Shown here: in pieces, positions 13,899 to 14,266 of the stretch
How the letters are laid out: every line of letters starts with the position of its first letter
How positions within the stretch are numbered: the first letter of the stretch is position 1
Source: an uncultured Clostridia bacterium
Lineage (GTDB): Bacteria; Bacillota; Clostridia; TANB77; CAG-508
Reading direction: 5' to 3'
DNA: 14,266 nt
NCBI GenBank assembly: GCA_947629805.1
Contig: CANRFE010000019.1
Coordinates: 1 to 14,266, forward strand
Program-made: the position numbers and the translations under genes
Notes under the pieces: model-generated
What the model saw: only the letters and a program-made list of their open reading frames with translations
The model's database searches: none
What the model was told of the DNA's origin: nothing

Positions 13899-13954
13899 AT
13901 AGAACATAACATTTTTTGTGTTATACTCATTTTTCAACAGGAAAGGAGACAACT

Positions 13955-14152
13955 ATGGCAGTTACAATTGTAGCAAATGGGTTTTCAGAGGAAACAAGAC
14001 AAATCTTACAAGAGGAGGCAAATAAATTAGCAGATCAGAATTATTCTGTTCATGCTATTATGGAGCATATAGCGAATGCTCGGCATGTAGCAACCAGCCT
14101 TACCTATACAGGTAATAAACCTTGTGTCAATTGTCATGCAATTCGTAGATAA
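13955..14152 (+). CDS. 65-residue CxxC protein of unknown function
   Basis: Start chosen at 13955 (MAVTIVANGFSEETRQ) because GAAAGGAGA is 5-6 bases upstream; an in-frame ATG at 13916 has no site. The first 45 residues look helical (EETRQILQEEANKLADQNYS, then VHAIMEHIANARHVATSL). The end carries CVNCHAIRR, a Cys-X-X-Cys-His that could bind a metal. There is no signal peptide, so a haem c attachment is unlikely. The Arg in NARHVA is an in-frame CGG (14081-14083); skipping a base there would hit TAG two codons on, so it is read normally. It lies downstream of ytvI with its own terminator. I do not recognise the family. Confidence 0.7.
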   Translation: MAVTIVANGFSEETRQILQEEANKLADQNYSVHAIMEHIANARHVATSLTYTGNKPCVNCHAIRR

Positions 14153-14162
14153 TAGCAAAAAA

Positions 14163-14196
14163 ACTGAGGACTATAAATATAGTCCTCAGTTTTTTG
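14163..14196 (+). terminator. Terminator of the 65-residue gene
   Basis: ACTGAGGACTATA (14163-14175) and TATAGTCCTCAGT (14178-14190) form a perfect 13-bp stem followed by TTTTT. The A-run before it would let it act on the minus strand too. Confidence 0.85.
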
Positions 14197-14200
14197 CTCA

Positions 14201-14252
14201 GACTGTTGACAAAGTATATAAAAATATTTTGCTCAACAGTCTTTTCTTTTTT
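14201..14252. terminator. Second hairpin at the window edge
   Basis: GACTGTTGA (14201-14209) and TCAACAGTC (14233-14241) are a perfect inverted repeat around a 23-base AT-rich loop, followed by TTTTCTTTTTT. It is a back-up terminator, or belongs to whatever lies beyond the window. Confidence 0.5.
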
Positions 14253-14266
14253 ATAAAAATGTATTA

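Noticed and set aside
1..14266. CRISPR arrays, tRNA or rRNA genes, insertion sequences with transposase
   Set aside because: I looked for regular direct repeats, cloverleaf-like segments and transposase motifs and saw none. In particular no tRNA is present that could explain the recoding.

Overview
The window is AT-rich, with strong AGGAGG-type ribosome binding sites, TTGACA/TATAAT-type promoters and hairpin-plus-U terminators. Together with a YtvI-type sporulation membrane protein, this points to a low-GC, probably spore-forming Clostridia-like Firmicute. I could run no search, so family names rest on motifs I recognise.

Layout. 1-242 (minus): N-terminus of a membrane protein. 528-1079 (minus): exported, C-terminally anchored protein. 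1332-2342 (plus): duplicated cohesin-like protein. 2448-4405 (plus): uvrB. 4450-4809 (minus): AbrB-like DNA-binding protein. 4935-5448 (plus): cysE. 5580-5870 (minus): 96-residue protein of unknown role. 6057-6150: REP-like inverted-repeat element just before uvrA. 6164-8997 (plus): uvrA. 9060-9173 (minus): Asn-rich peptide. 9321-12052 (plus): cytidylate-kinase-like gene, murD and a 182-residue protein, likely one operon. 12241-12681 (plus): Cys-rich CBS protein. 12750-13851 (plus): ytvI-like. 13955-14152 (plus): small CxxC protein. UvrA and UvrB make the lesion-recognition part of nucleotide excision repair, MurD serves peptidoglycan synthesis, and CysE starts cysteine synthesis.

The main observation is a repeated pattern of frame breaks. 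uvrB (2), uvrA (3), cysE (1) and ytvI (1) are each interrupted by one extra C. In all seven cases the C sits exactly at a codon boundary before a GGN glycine codon, so the ribosome meets an in-frame CGG. Skipping the C, or reading CGGN as one glycine, restores full-length proteins of 651, 943, 170 and 366 residues with intact motifs. Two of the sites are Walker A P-loop glycines. uvrA needs one further correction of a different kind, an A-run one base short.

Apart from these breaks the four genes look undamaged. CGG is otherwise very rare: I found five more in-frame CGG codons, four clearly read without a shift and one undecidable (end of murD). The candidate biology is a +1 recoding or quadruplet-decoding event at CGG-N giving glycine. 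Sequence error or recurrent mutation must be excluded first.
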